Positions 42,692-51,248 of a stretch of 55,954 nt of DNA are shown here, piece by piece (within the stretch, counting starts at the first letter, position 1; each line of letters starts with the position of its first letter). The translations under genes were made by a program, and so were the position numbers. Under the pieces are notes generated by a model that saw only the letters and a list, made by a program, of their open reading frames with translations, had not been told where the DNA came from and ran no database searches. Origin of the DNA: an uncultured Prevotellaceae bacterium (lineage in GTDB: Bacteria > Bacteroidota > Bacteroidia > Bacteroidales > Bacteroidaceae). The stretch lies in contig CAMJKP010000017.1 of NCBI GenBank assembly GCA_946406435.1, forward strand, positions 1-55,954, read 5' to 3'.

Positions 42692-43888
42692 ATGAGAAAG
42701 ATTATCTTCTTCGCTCTGTTCGCGGTTTCTGCAATAGTAGCAATGGCACAGACCAATCCTAAATCTGGATATGTAATCACAAATACAGGTGATACTATCA
42801 GAGGTACTATTGACTTCCGTACTAACGAAAAACTATCAAAACAATGTGATTTCTGGGTTAATAATGAGAAAACTACCTACAAACCTGGTGATATAGAGGG
42901 TTTCCGATTCGACAACGGGGGTAAGTTTTTTGTCACACGAAGACTTAACGTGACAGGAACTCCTGATCTCTACTTTGCAGAATTCATGGTTCAAGGTAAG
43001 ATGAACCTGTACTGCGTAGCATACAATGGCGATGAATACTATTTCTTTGAACGTGAGGATGGTGAGATTGCGGAACTCATAAACAGAAACACTTCCTATG
43101 CAACTATTGATGCAGCTAATCAAGGCACCAGAAACATCATACAAGAGAAACAGAAACAGTATGGTAAGGTGAAGATGCTGCTACAGCAATCAAAGAATGC
43201 CATGATGGAGATGGATGATAACAACATGACGAAAAAGAAACTTGTAAACGTAGTACGCGACTATCACAATGACGTGTGTACTGACGGCAGTTCATGTATT
43301 GTGTATGAATATGACGAGAAGACGGACAAGATAAAAACTCATCTCAAGGTCTTAGCATCATACGCGCACCACTCCAAAGAAATGTGTGGTTCACAAATAG
43401 ATCCCGATATAAACTATTCAGGCGATGCCTTTGAAATAGGTGTTGGTGTAGACATAGACCTTGAGCGTGCTATAAAAGGCTTCAGCATAGATTTAGGTTT
43501 GCTTTTCACTCCAAAATACAGTTCTTCAAATGAAATAAAGGGGACTGATCATTCTTTGCCTCTAAAATATGAGAAAAGTGTATTGAACATATTATTTGGT
43601 GCTGCAAAACGCTTTGGTAATGGTAAGATTCAACCAATCATCCGTGGTGGAGGATTCGTTGCGTTACCTCTCAGTTCAAAAGAGACAATCTACTATAATA
43701 ATGGTAAAACTCCTGCACCAGTAGAGAACGTCAGCACCACTCACTACGGAATATACGTAGGTGCCGGTATCCAGATGCCAATAGGCAAGCATTATGCCCG
43801 ACTGCACGCTGATTTGTATAAGTCATTGGAACAGACAAAATTTGGAGAAATGACTAAGATAGGTGTTACTGCTGAGTTCGCTTTTTAA
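42692..43888 (+). CDS. Exported protein with C-terminal outer-membrane-like beta domain
   Basis: A 398-residue protein with a signal peptide (about 1-19, ending VAMAQ). The N-terminal domain SGYVITNTGDTIRGTIDFRTN (about 24-44) is common in Bacteroidota exported proteins of unknown role. The C-terminal half (about 245-398) alternates polar and hydrophobic residues with glycine turns and ends in FAF. An aromatic C-terminal residue after amphipathic strands is typical of outer-membrane beta barrels. It is monocistronic with a strong terminator after it. Confidence 0.7.
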   Translation: MRKIIFFALFAVSAIVAMAQTNPKSGYVITNTGDTIRGTIDFRTNEKLSKQCDFWVNNEKTTYKPGDIEGFRFDNGGKFFVTRRLNVTGTPDLYFAEFMVQGKMNLYCVAYNGDEYYFFEREDGEIAELINRNTSYATIDAANQGTRNIIQEKQKQYGKVKMLLQQSKNAMMEMDDNNMTKKKLVNVVRDYHNDVCTDGSSCIVYEYDEKTDKIKTHLKVLASYAHHSKEMCGSQIDPDINYSGDAFEIGVGVDIDLERAIKGFSIDLGLLFTPKYSSSNEIKGTDHSLPLKYEKSVLNILFGAAKRFGNGKIQPIIRGGGFVALPLSSKETIYYNNGKTPAPVENVSTTHYGIYVGAGIQMPIGKHYARLHADLYKSLEQTKFGEMTKIGVTAEFAF

Positions 43889-43937
43889 GATATAACAATA
43901 CACCTGTTCTTTACTACGAAGAAACAGAATAGATAAA

Positions 43938-43979
43938 AATCCTCCCCAATATGCCGATAGTCAGCTATTGGGGAGGATT
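43938..43979. terminator. Bidirectional terminator between the exported protein and SulP genes
   Basis: AATCCTCCCCAATA pairs perfectly with TATTGGGGAGGATT. The plus side is followed by GTATTATTT and the minus side by TTTTATC, so both convergent genes are served. Confidence 0.85.
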
Positions 43980-44035
43980 GTATTATTTATGGGGTTACTT
44001 ACAAACCCTAATCTTTATTCCATCAACTTTTTTCC

Positions 44036-45700
44036 TTAAGCATTTGCAAGCTCTTTTGCCTTTTCAAGGGCAATGTCGATATGCGGACAGATGTGGTCTT
44101 CTCCGATGATTTCGTAGAAATGAGCCTTCTCAAGTACTGCATGTACCTTTGGATTAACACCTGAAAGCACTACGTCGATGTTCTGATGCTTTGAAGTGAT
44201 ACAGATGTTGGTGAGGTTATGGATACCTGTTGAGTCGATGAACGGTACGCGACGCATACGGATGATACGAACCTTTGGAAGGTCGCGCAGGGATGACATA
44301 AGCTCTTCTGCCTTGTTTCCTGCTCCGAAGAAGTAAGGACCGTTGATCTCATATACCTGAATACCGTCAGGCACCACGAGATGCTCATCCTGATTTGACT
44401 GAAGGTCGGATTCCTCCTCTACGTCGATATCGCTTACAAGCTTAACGTCTGAGGTCTCTGCCATACGGCGCATGAAGAGCAGACAAGCAATAACGATACC
44501 TACCTCGATAGCGATGGTAAGGTCGAAGATGATTGTGAGGAAGAAGGTTACGAGCAATACGGTTACATCGGACTTCGGATTACGGAGAATACCCAAGAAT
44601 GAAGGAATACCGCACATGTTATAGCTCACAACAACTAGCACACCTGCCAGACATGCCATTGGGATATACTGTGCCAAAGGCATGAGGAAGAGGAAGATGA
44701 GGAGCAATACAATGGCGTGGATGACACCGGCAACAGGAGTCTTACCGCCATTGTTGATGTTGGTCATTGTACGGGCAATAGCACCTGTAGCAGGAATACC
44801 GCCGAGAAGTGGGGTTGCGAGGTTAGCTATACCCTGACCTATAAGCTCGTTGTTTGAGTTATGACGGTCGCTGATAACACCATCGGCAACGGTTGCTGAG
44901 AGCAATGACTCGATAGCACCGAGGATGGCAATGGTGAGAGCTGGAGACATAAGTCCCTTGAGAACGTCGAGAGAGAGGTCGGGCATCTCAACACTTGGAA
45001 GAGTTGCGGAGATGGTGAAACGGTCACCTATGGTCTCAATGCTACTAACTCCGGCATACTGCTTAAGAATAACCACAAGTATGGTGGTAAAGATGATTGC
45101 AACGAGTGATCCTGGTATCTTACGGCTTACCTTTGGCGTAGCAATGATGATAAGGATGCTGAGCAATCCGATGCCGAATGACCAGAGATCTATTGTTGAG
45201 AAATTCTCTATGTAGCATCCCCACTTATCGATGAATTCGCTTGGAACCTTATCTATCTGCAATCCGAAGAGGTCCTTTATCTGAGTAGTGAAGATGGTTA
45301 TGGCTATACCTGATGTGAAGCCCACCACGATAGGATAAGGTATGAATTTGATAATGCTTCCGAGGCGCATTACTCCCAAGAGGATGAGGAACACGCCTGC
45401 CATGAGCGTGGCGATGGTAAGTCCTGACATACCATACTTCTCGATGATTCCGTAGATGATGACGATGAAAGCACCTGTAGGGCCACCAATCTGCACCTTT
45501 GAACCTCCAAAGAGACTGATTAAGATTCCTGCAACAATAGCGGTGATAATACCTTTCTCTGGCGATACACCTGAAGCAATACCAAAGGCGATAGCAAGTG
45601 GGAGTGCTACAATACCCACGATGATACCTGCCATAAGGTCTGCCATAAATGTCTTCTTGTCGTAATTACGAAGACAACTGACTAATTTTGGCTTGTACAT
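44036..45700 (-). CDS. SulP family inorganic anion transporter with STAS domain
   Basis: A 554-residue membrane protein of the SLC26/SulP family, which moves sulfate, bicarbonate or other anions. The N-terminal start PKLVSCLRNYDKKTFMADLM leads into GIVALPLAIAFGIASGVSPE near residues 29-48, and GGIPATGAIART near 299-310 is a second family motif. The membrane part ends near 415. A cytoplasmic STAS domain (about 445-550) carries FIDSTGIHNL near 490-499. Anion choice is unknown. It has its own promoter with the repeat leader at 45740-45833. Confidence 0.92.
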   Translation of the reverse strand: MYKPKLVSCLRNYDKKTFMADLMAGIIVGIVALPLAIAFGIASGVSPEKGIITAIVAGILISLFGGSKVQIGGPTGAFIVIIYGIIEKYGMSGLTIATLMAGVFLILLGVMRLGSIIKFIPYPIVVGFTSGIAITIFTTQIKDLFGLQIDKVPSEFIDKWGCYIENFSTIDLWSFGIGLLSILIIIATPKVSRKIPGSLVAIIFTTILVVILKQYAGVSSIETIGDRFTISATLPSVEMPDLSLDVLKGLMSPALTIAILGAIESLLSATVADGVISDRHNSNNELIGQGIANLATPLLGGIPATGAIARTMTNINNGGKTPVAGVIHAIVLLLIFLFLMPLAQYIPMACLAGVLVVVSYNMCGIPSFLGILRNPKSDVTVLLVTFFLTIIFDLTIAIEVGIVIACLLFMRRMAETSDVKLVSDIDVEEESDLQSNQDEHLVVPDGIQVYEINGPYFFGAGNKAEELMSSLRDLPKVRIIRMRRVPFIDSTGIHNLTNICITSKHQNIDVVLSGVNPKVHAVLEKAHFYEIIGEDHICPHIDIALEKAKELANA

Positions 45701-45739
45701 AAAAAATGTAGTACTAAAAAATTTCCTTTAAGATTCTAT

Positions 45740-45833
45740 TATCCTGATTTTGCGGGTGCTTCCTCGCACCCATAAAATAGTCAACGTCAGCTATAAGCTG
45801 GTGGACGTCTCTGATTTTGCGGGTGCAAAGTTA
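45740..45833 (-). promoter_or_regulatory. SulP promoter and hairpin leader
   Basis: On the minus strand TAACTTTG (45826-45833) is followed by a leader starting CACCCGCAAAATCAG. In it CGTCCACCAGC pairs with GCTGACGTTGAC and GGGTGCGAGG pairs with GAAGCACCC. The second arm repeats the first bases of the leader, as in the two related leaders upstream of MATE and the thioredoxin-fold lipoprotein gene. Confidence 0.65.
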
Positions 45834-45968
45834 GTTGAAAATTATGATTTGAGCAACTTTTTGAGCAAAAAACACCTATTAAAGCCTTATATATTGATGC
45901 AGATTAAACATTGATAACGTGATTTGATTAAAATGCAGCTATGAATTATAGCGCACCTTACGGTGCTA

Positions 45969-46250
45969 AACTGACAAAAATTTCCAATCTGCGCAATCTT
46001 TTCAATTTTTATATTTTTATCAAGAATTTGAGAATTTGCGAATTTTGAATTAATGCGAAAGAGAGAACTTTTGCTACTTGCGTAGCATTGGGAATAGGCA
46101 TGATTGCAGGAGCGTAAGCGACCTTTCTCAAATTCTTATAAATTCAAAGAAATAATTCTCTAATTCTTGATATATTTTTATTGAATAGAGATTGGTAAGA
46201 TTGGTAATTATTTTTCGTTAAGGCTCAACAAGCTAAAGCAAGTGTCAGTT
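45969..46250. repeat. MITE-like element copy 2 with AACTGACA termini
   Basis: Bounded by AACTGACA and TGTCAGTT. Its core shares GAATTAATGCGAAAGAGAGAA, GCTACTTGCGTAGCATTGG, GGAGCGTAAGCGACC and TTCTCTAATTCTTGATA with the copy at 30361-30624. The flanks (GCGCACCTTACGGTGC on the left, AGCAACTTGCTGC on the right) match the opposite ends of copy 1 in inverse orientation. Confidence 0.75.
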
Positions 46251-46337
46251 AAATAGCAACTTGCTGCTTATATCATATATTTTCATTGAATTGTCGTTAA
46301 AAATCTGAAAATACATCTATAATACGAAATTTTTCTG

Positions 46338-46345
46338 TAATTTTG
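46338..46345 (+). promoter_or_regulatory. -7 element of the GyrI-like/CAT-like group
   Basis: TAATTTTG lies 37 bases before the ATG at 46382; no clear -33 TTTG is seen. Confidence 0.6.
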
Positions 46346-46381
46346 TCTTCGACAATCGAGCGATACTATAACTAAAACATT

Positions 46382-46936
46382 ATGAATATGAAACATGAAC
46401 TTATTACCTTGCAAGATGTGCAGATTATCGGCATGTCAAAGAACATCGAGTTCTGTCATCCAGAGGAATGTACCAAATTTTGGGGCGAGTATGTAGAACG
46501 CATCATAAAGCCTGTATTCATGGAGGGCAAGACTCCTGATGAGTTTCAGCAGGCAGCTATTGATAATGGCGTTGGTGCGTTTGGTCTCTGCACTTGCGAT
46601 ATTCCTAACCACAATTGCGGCACTTGCGCAGAGGTGAACTTCGGCGGAGGTTGCAAGAAATCCTTCACTTACGTCATTGGAGGCATATACAAGGGCGGTA
46701 ATGTGCCAGAGGGCATGAAGCTCTTCCCTATCCATAGCGGTAAGTGGCTAAAGGTGCATTTTGAGGGAGGTATGAAGGCTTTCCAACAGCAATTCCAGAA
46801 ATTCCACAAGGAGTGGCTTCCTGCTCATCCTGAATATAAATGGGCCGATAACTCCGAAAGTATGGAGTGGTATCAAGGTACAGATATCAATTCTCCTGAT
46901 TATCAATGTGGCGTAATGATGCCTTTGGAAGATTAA
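46382..46936 (+). CDS. GyrI-like (effector-binding) small-molecule-binding protein
   Basis: A 184-residue protein with the GyrI/AraC effector-binding layout and no DNA-binding domain. The strand LITLQDVQIIGMSKNIEF opens it (about 6-23). GGGCKKSFTYVIGGIYKGGNVPEGMKLFPI (about 88-117) and GKWLKVHFEGGM (about 121-132) are typical core segments; ESMEWYQGTDINSPD near 160-174 matches the C-terminal family motif. Such stand-alone domains bind or hydrolyse small toxic compounds. It ends one base before the start of the CAT-like gene. Confidence 0.8.
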   Translation: MNMKHELITLQDVQIIGMSKNIEFCHPEECTKFWGEYVERIIKPVFMEGKTPDEFQQAAIDNGVGAFGLCTCDIPNHNCGTCAEVNFGGGCKKSFTYVIGGIYKGGNVPEGMKLFPIHSGKWLKVHFEGGMKAFQQQFQKFHKEWLPAHPEYKWADNSESMEWYQGTDINSPDYQCGVMMPLED

Positions 46937-47554
46937 ATGAAAACAGAAATAAACCCACAAGACACGACTCGTGCTGATGCTTTCAGCCTTTGGATGTCAT
47001 CGCCAATGCCTATGGTGACATTGGTGAAGACCTTCGACGTATCCAAGGCTGTGAAGTATTGCAAGAAGCATAACATGAGTTTCAACATGCTTCTTTGCTG
47101 GTGTATTGGCAAGGCGGCAAGTCAGGTGAAGGAGTTCTATACCCTTCCCGAAAACGGCAAGCTTTTCTGCTATGACAAACTCGCTATCAACGTGATAGTC
47201 AACAATAAGCAAGGCGGTATCAACTCATGCGATATCCCATTTTGCGAAGATCTGAAGGCTTTTCAGAAAGAGTATTCCGTTCTGACCAAATCGGCATCAG
47301 ACAATAGCAAAAGCTGTTTTGTGGATGATGCTATGGTTGTGGGAACTTCAGCCATGATAGCTACCGAACTGGATTGCATAGTGAATCAATACACTGATAA
47401 GTTCTGCAACCCAATGGTGATGTGGGGAAAGTATCGTAAAGGTTGGTTCAAGACTACCCTACCAATCTCCTTTCAGTTTCATCATGTTCAGATGGACGGA
47501 GGACATGGAGCAAGGTTTCTTCAGCATTTGCAAGATGAAATTAATTCCCTATAA
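46937..47554 (+). CDS. CatA-like O-acetyltransferase
   Basis: A 205-residue protein of the chloramphenicol acetyltransferase family, which moves acetyl from acetyl-CoA to a hydroxyl group. The active-site motif HHVQMDG is at residues 182-188, with H183 in the place of the catalytic His and D187 in the place of the structural Asp. NMLLCWCIGKAASQVKEFYTL near 50-70 and the SISFQF-like strand before the motif fit as well. The start directly follows the GyrI-like stop. Whether chloramphenicol is a substrate cannot be told. Confidence 0.82.
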   Translation: MKTEINPQDTTRADAFSLWMSSPMPMVTLVKTFDVSKAVKYCKKHNMSFNMLLCWCIGKAASQVKEFYTLPENGKLFCYDKLAINVIVNNKQGGINSCDIPFCEDLKAFQKEYSVLTKSASDNSKSCFVDDAMVVGTSAMIATELDCIVNQYTDKFCNPMVMWGKYRKGWFKTTLPISFQFHHVQMDGGHGARFLQHLQDEINSL

Positions 47555-47577
47555 TCCAAAGTAATGAATATGAATTT

Positions 47578-48036
47578 ATGCAAAGCTACAATAGAAGAGT
47601 TTGGATTGCAGAAATAGAAAAAAGCCAATGGGACGAGGCCTTGAAACTCGTGAAAGAGGTGTTCATGGAGTTCGAGGCTCCAGACTATCCAGAAGAAGGA
47701 ATCGCGGAGTTTATGCATACCATCAGCGATGAAAGATTTCTGAATATGCTTCGTTTTTATGGTGCGTTTGAAGATGAAAAACTGGTTGGAGTGATTGCCA
47801 CACGCAACGAGCACCACCATATTGGTCTACTGTTTGTAGATAAGGACTATCAGCGCAGAGGCATAGGCCGACAGTTGATTCAACACATCCTGAAACAAAA
47901 GGACGATAAGCCTATAACCGTTAATGCCTCTCCTTACGGTCATGAGTTCTACAAGAAAGTTGGCTTTGTGGATACAGATGGTGAACAGATAACAAACGGA
48001 ATGAGATATTATCCAATGATAAACAATGATGGTTAA
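47578..48036 (+). CDS. GNAT family N-acetyltransferase
   Basis: A 152-residue acetyltransferase. Motif A, which binds the acetyl-CoA pyrophosphate, is visible as VDKDYQRRGIGRQLIQHIL (about 86-104), preceded by the HIGLLFV strand. A C-terminal YGHEFYKKVGFVDTDGE segment (about 122-138) matches motif B. The substrate is unknown. It lies 23 bases after the CAT-like gene, probably in the same transcript. Confidence 0.88.
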   Translation: MQSYNRRVWIAEIEKSQWDEALKLVKEVFMEFEAPDYPEEGIAEFMHTISDERFLNMLRFYGAFEDEKLVGVIATRNEHHHIGLLFVDKDYQRRGIGRQLIQHILKQKDDKPITVNASPYGHEFYKKVGFVDTDGEQITNGMRYYPMINNDG

Positions 48037-48099
48037 TCTCTGCAACTGCCGCCACGTTTGCTGTAATTCATGTGAGCATTTCATAAGAACAAGATTAAT

Positions 48100-48933
48100 A
48101 TGAGAAAGATAGTAACATTAGTTTATACATTGATTGTTACATCATGTCTGGCGCAAGACCCAGTAAGCAATAGTACCAGACTACCAAGAGAACCTAAAAG
48201 CTATGGTGCGTGTATTATGCGTGATGGCTCCGTTAGTGGCATTAACGAGAATGAGCGTTTTGCCATGCACAGTGTGATGAAGTTCCCGCAAGCTTTATAC
48301 GTCGCCGATTATCTGAGTCGGAAAGGATTAAATCTTAATGACACGATCGTTGTCAACAAGGCAGACCTGATGCAAGACACATGGTCGCCAATGATGAAAC
48401 AATTTGAAGGGAAAAAAGCCTTTTCGTATGCTGAACTGCTGGAATTGTCTCTCGGACAGAGCGACAACAATGCGTGTGAACTCCTTTTCAAGTATTGCGG
48501 CAAGCCTGAAGCGGTTGAGGAGTACATGAGAGGACTTGGATTCCACGATATCAATATCCGCATGACGGAGGAACAGTTGCAGAAGAATCCTACAAAGGCC
48601 ATCGAAAACAGTTCTACCCCCGATGAAATGGCTCGTTTGTTCGAGTGGTTTTATCATCATAAAAATGACAACCAATATCTGACATTCATCTGGAAGACGA
48701 TGGCAAACTGCTCAACAGGACTGAAACGAATCCCTGCTGCGATACCCACAGATGCTCGTATCGTACATAAAACAGGTACAGGATTCCCATCACCTGAAGG
48801 AGTGCAAGACATGAACGATGCAGGTATCATTCTCATGCCTGATGGAAGCCATGCCATTATCGCCGTTTTCACCACGCACTCACCATCTGAGGAAGTAATA
48901 GCAGATATTGCAAGACAACTATTAGAACGATGA
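48100..48933 (+). CDS. Class A beta-lactamase (A2-like)
   Basis: A 277-residue exported serine beta-lactamase. The N-terminus is a signal peptide with a possible lipobox at TSC (about 14-16). Active-site motifs are intact: SVMK at 58-61 (S70/K73), SDN at 121-123 (S130), TEE near 156-158 as a likely E166 site, and KTG at 224-226 (K234). Spacing is like the A2 enzymes of Bacteroidota (CfxA/CepA/PER group). It hydrolyses beta-lactams; penicillins or cephalosporins are likely, but the spectrum is unknown. Confidence 0.88.
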   Translation: MRKIVTLVYTLIVTSCLAQDPVSNSTRLPREPKSYGACIMRDGSVSGINENERFAMHSVMKFPQALYVADYLSRKGLNLNDTIVVNKADLMQDTWSPMMKQFEGKKAFSYAELLELSLGQSDNNACELLFKYCGKPEAVEEYMRGLGFHDINIRMTEEQLQKNPTKAIENSSTPDEMARLFEWFYHHKNDNQYLTFIWKTMANCSTGLKRIPAAIPTDARIVHKTGTGFPSPEGVQDMNDAGIILMPDGSHAIIAVFTTHSPSEEVIADIARQLLER

Positions 48934-49027
48934 TTTTACTTGGCTTCAATGTGTCTCATCTATAATTCACGCCATTATTGCATAGTGCTACTGCCGGGAG
49001 TAAAAAAACATAAAAAATTAATAGACG

Positions 49028-50092
49028 ATGAAAAAAGGATTAAAGATTGCGCTGTTGAGCGTGTTGGGACTGGTGATAGTCTTAGGTGTGTTAGTGTGGA
49101 TGGAGTTCGGGGCGCTGATTAAAGGCGCTAATTCTTGCGTAAAGCTCGACGACAGACTGTATTATATGGAGTACAAGGGCGACGATGGTTTCGACGGACT
49201 GATGGCGAAGGGCGGATTTGAGAAAGCTGACGATATGGTGGGCTATATCATTGAATTCCTGTCTAAAGGTCACTACAAGCCCGAAGTGGAGACCTCGAAA
49301 GAGCCCTACGGATGTTCGGCACTCACGGTGAAGACACCCGACGGCAGCGTGATGATGGGTCGAAACTTCGACTTCCCGTCGGCCATTGGCCTCATCATGC
49401 ATTGCATTCCTGATAAAGGGTACGAAACGATTACCACCTTCAACGTGGAGTTCTACCAGTTTGGCGAAGACTTCAAACCAGAGGGATTCAAGAATCAATA
49501 CATGTGCATGGCGGGACTGTTTGTAGCCCTCGACGGTATCAACGAAAAGGGACTTGCCATTGCCGACCTGATGGCTGGCGACTCTATTGAGACCCACCAG
49601 CGCACCAGCAAACCTGATCTGACAACAACAGCTGCCATCTCTTATATGCTGAAGAATGCAGCCAATGTTGACGAGGCACTCAAACTGCTTGAAAGTATCG
49701 ATATGCACTCAGATATCGGCTCGGCCCATCATTATGCTATGGCTGATGTTTCAGGCAGAAGTGTGGTTGTAGAGTATGTTGACAATAAGATGGTGGTAAC
49801 GGAATCGCCTGCCGTAGCCAATCACTATCTGTGCGAGCAGAAACTGAATGTAGGACTTACAGAAGGTGATGACCGTTATGACAGACTTTGCCAGCGGTTC
49901 GACCAGACGCAAGGCGTTATGAGTGAGAAACAGCTGACCGATGCCATCGCAACCGTATCCCAACCTCAACGCAAGGGATTCCTCGGAACTGCTTGGACAA
50001 TGGTAATGGACCTCTCCCACCCTTCCGTTACCTACTATTCACTTCGTCATTTCGACAAGCCATTCCATTTTGCGTTTTCACGTACTAAATAA
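49028..50092 (+). CDS. Ntn-type linear amide C-N hydrolase (choloylglycine/penicillin V acylase-like)
   Basis: A 354-residue protein with a membrane anchor at about 7-26. The core opens at YGCSALTVKTPDGSVMMGRNFDFP (about 94-117), the pattern of Ntn amidases with Cys96 as a potential nucleophile and the GRNFD motif. C-terminal NHYLCEQKLN and KGFLGTAWTMVMDLSHPSVTYYS match the same family. It could cleave bile-salt, penicillin V or other linear amides. Base and codon use are more G/C-rich than the neighbours, hinting at separate origin. It lies 95 bases after the beta-lactamase. Confidence 0.8.
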   Translation: MKKGLKIALLSVLGLVIVLGVLVWMEFGALIKGANSCVKLDDRLYYMEYKGDDGFDGLMAKGGFEKADDMVGYIIEFLSKGHYKPEVETSKEPYGCSALTVKTPDGSVMMGRNFDFPSAIGLIMHCIPDKGYETITTFNVEFYQFGEDFKPEGFKNQYMCMAGLFVALDGINEKGLAIADLMAGDSIETHQRTSKPDLTTTAAISYMLKNAANVDEALKLLESIDMHSDIGSAHHYAMADVSGRSVVVEYVDNKMVVTESPAVANHYLCEQKLNVGLTEGDDRYDRLCQRFDQTQGVMSEKQLTDAIATVSQPQRKGFLGTAWTMVMDLSHPSVTYYSLRHFDKPFHFAFSRTK

Positions 50093-50227
50093 CAAAGCAT
50101 AAAGGTATTTGTTTAAGGAGAGTCACAAACCATTATAATTTACTTTCCCAAATAGCCCACAAGCATCTTATAGTGCTTGTGTGATAATCTTAACAAGTGT
50201 TAATTAATTGTTAAATTCTTGATTTCT

Positions 50228-50261
50228 TTTGACTCGTCCCTAAGGTCATAGTGTAACTTCG
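50228..50261 (+). promoter_or_regulatory. Candidate MerR-type promoter/operator
   Basis: TTTG (50228-50231) and TAACTTCG (50254-50261) are separated by 22 bases, longer than the usual 19-20. The spacer holds GACTCGTCCCTAAGGTCATAG, with imperfect dyad halves GACTC and AGT. MerR regulators act on promoters with overlong spacers. It lies 27 bases before the regulator gene. Confidence 0.45.
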
Positions 50262-50287
50262 CACTCGAAAATGAAAATCGTACGATT

Positions 50288-51112
50288 ATGAGTTACAAAA
50301 CAAAATTAAAAATCGGAGAGTTCTCACAGATGATGCAAGTCACGGTAAAGACCTTGCGTCATTATGAGCAGAAAGGACTACTCCTGCCTGACGAGGTGGA
50401 CGAGTGGACTGGCTATCGCTATTACAGCATCGAACAGATGCAGAAGCTCAACACGATTCGCGATCTTCAAAAACTTGGTTTCTCGCTCGATGAAATCAAG
50501 GAATTATACGACTATGGTTCGTACACCCCAAGCATCCGCAAGATAACGGAAAAGATACGCGAAACCGATGAGCAACTGAAACTGCTCCTTGCACGGCGCC
50601 GCCAACTGCTTGACTGGAGAAACTCTCGCAAAGAAATCAAGACAATGGAAAAATTCTCTATTCAGTCATTGCCAGAAATCATCGTGGCAAGTCATCGTGA
50701 AATAATCCCTAACTACGAGGCATTAGGTGGTATATGCGTCAATAAGATAGCTCCTGAGATGCAACGCCTCGGATGCAAGTGCCCTCCTCCAGGATATTGC
50801 TTCACCATAGAGCATAACAAGGAGTATAAGCCTACCGACATCGACATAGAATATTGCGAACAGGTAGAAGAACTCGGCACTGACTCTGCTATAATTCAGT
50901 TTAAGAAACTCCCTGCCATTCCTAAGGCTCTCTGCATGAAGCATTATGGTCCTTACGACCGCTTCTATGAGTCATATCTTGAACTGTTCAAGTATATCGA
51001 TGAACAAGGCTATAAGATTGTTGGTCAACATCGCACTTGCTATGTAGATGGTCCGTGGAATCAGGAGGATCCTGAGAAATGGTTATCAATTCTTCAGATA
51101 CCAATAGAATAA
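50288..51112 (+). CDS. MerR family regulator with GyrI-like effector domain
   Basis: A 274-residue transcription factor. The N-terminal winged helix LKIGEFSQMMQVTVKTLRHYEQKGLL (about 7-32) and GYRYYS near 42-47 are classic MerR motifs. A helical linker at about 80-115 dimerises, and a GyrI-like ligand domain starts near 118 (KFSIQSLPEIIVASHREII) and ends IEQDPEKWLSILQIPI-like at the C-terminus. It resembles BmrR-type multidrug-sensing activators. It probably regulates itself and perhaps the upstream modifying-enzyme genes. Confidence 0.92.
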   Translation: MSYKTKLKIGEFSQMMQVTVKTLRHYEQKGLLLPDEVDEWTGYRYYSIEQMQKLNTIRDLQKLGFSLDEIKELYDYGSYTPSIRKITEKIRETDEQLKLLLARRRQLLDWRNSRKEIKTMEKFSIQSLPEIIVASHREIIPNYEALGGICVNKIAPEMQRLGCKCPPPGYCFTIEHNKEYKPTDIDIEYCEQVEELGTDSAIIQFKKLPAIPKALCMKHYGPYDRFYESYLELFKYIDEQGYKIVGQHRTCYVDGPWNQEDPEKWLSILQIPIE

Positions 51113-51122
51113 TCAATAAATC

Positions 51123-51180
51123 TAAGGGCTAAAGGCTTAAGGCTTTTGACCTATGACTTTAGTCTTTAGACCTTTTATTT
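51123..51180 (+). terminator. Imperfect hairpin after the MerR gene
   Basis: GGCTAAAGGCTTAAGG pairs imperfectly with CTTTAGTCTTTAGACC and is followed by TTTTATTTT. It starts about 11 bases after the stop codon, so it may terminate the MerR transcript. Confidence 0.45.
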
Positions 51181-51248
51181 TAACCTGAATTCGACGAATT
51201 CAAAATTCTTTAACAAACGCAACTTTGTTGCTTGGTTTTACAGAAAAT

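Larger units (their letters stand above)
45701..46381. other. 681-base gap between divergent SulP and GyrI-like genes
   Basis: It contains the SulP promoter and hairpin leader (45740-45833), an AT-rich spacer, a MITE-like element (45969-46250) and the promoter of the plus-strand group (46338-46345). No gene is visible. Confidence 0.7.

Noticed and set aside
45969..46250. MITE-like element as a tRNA or rRNA fragment
   Set aside because: No cloverleaf, anticodon arm or rRNA-like stretch could be found in the palindromic core.
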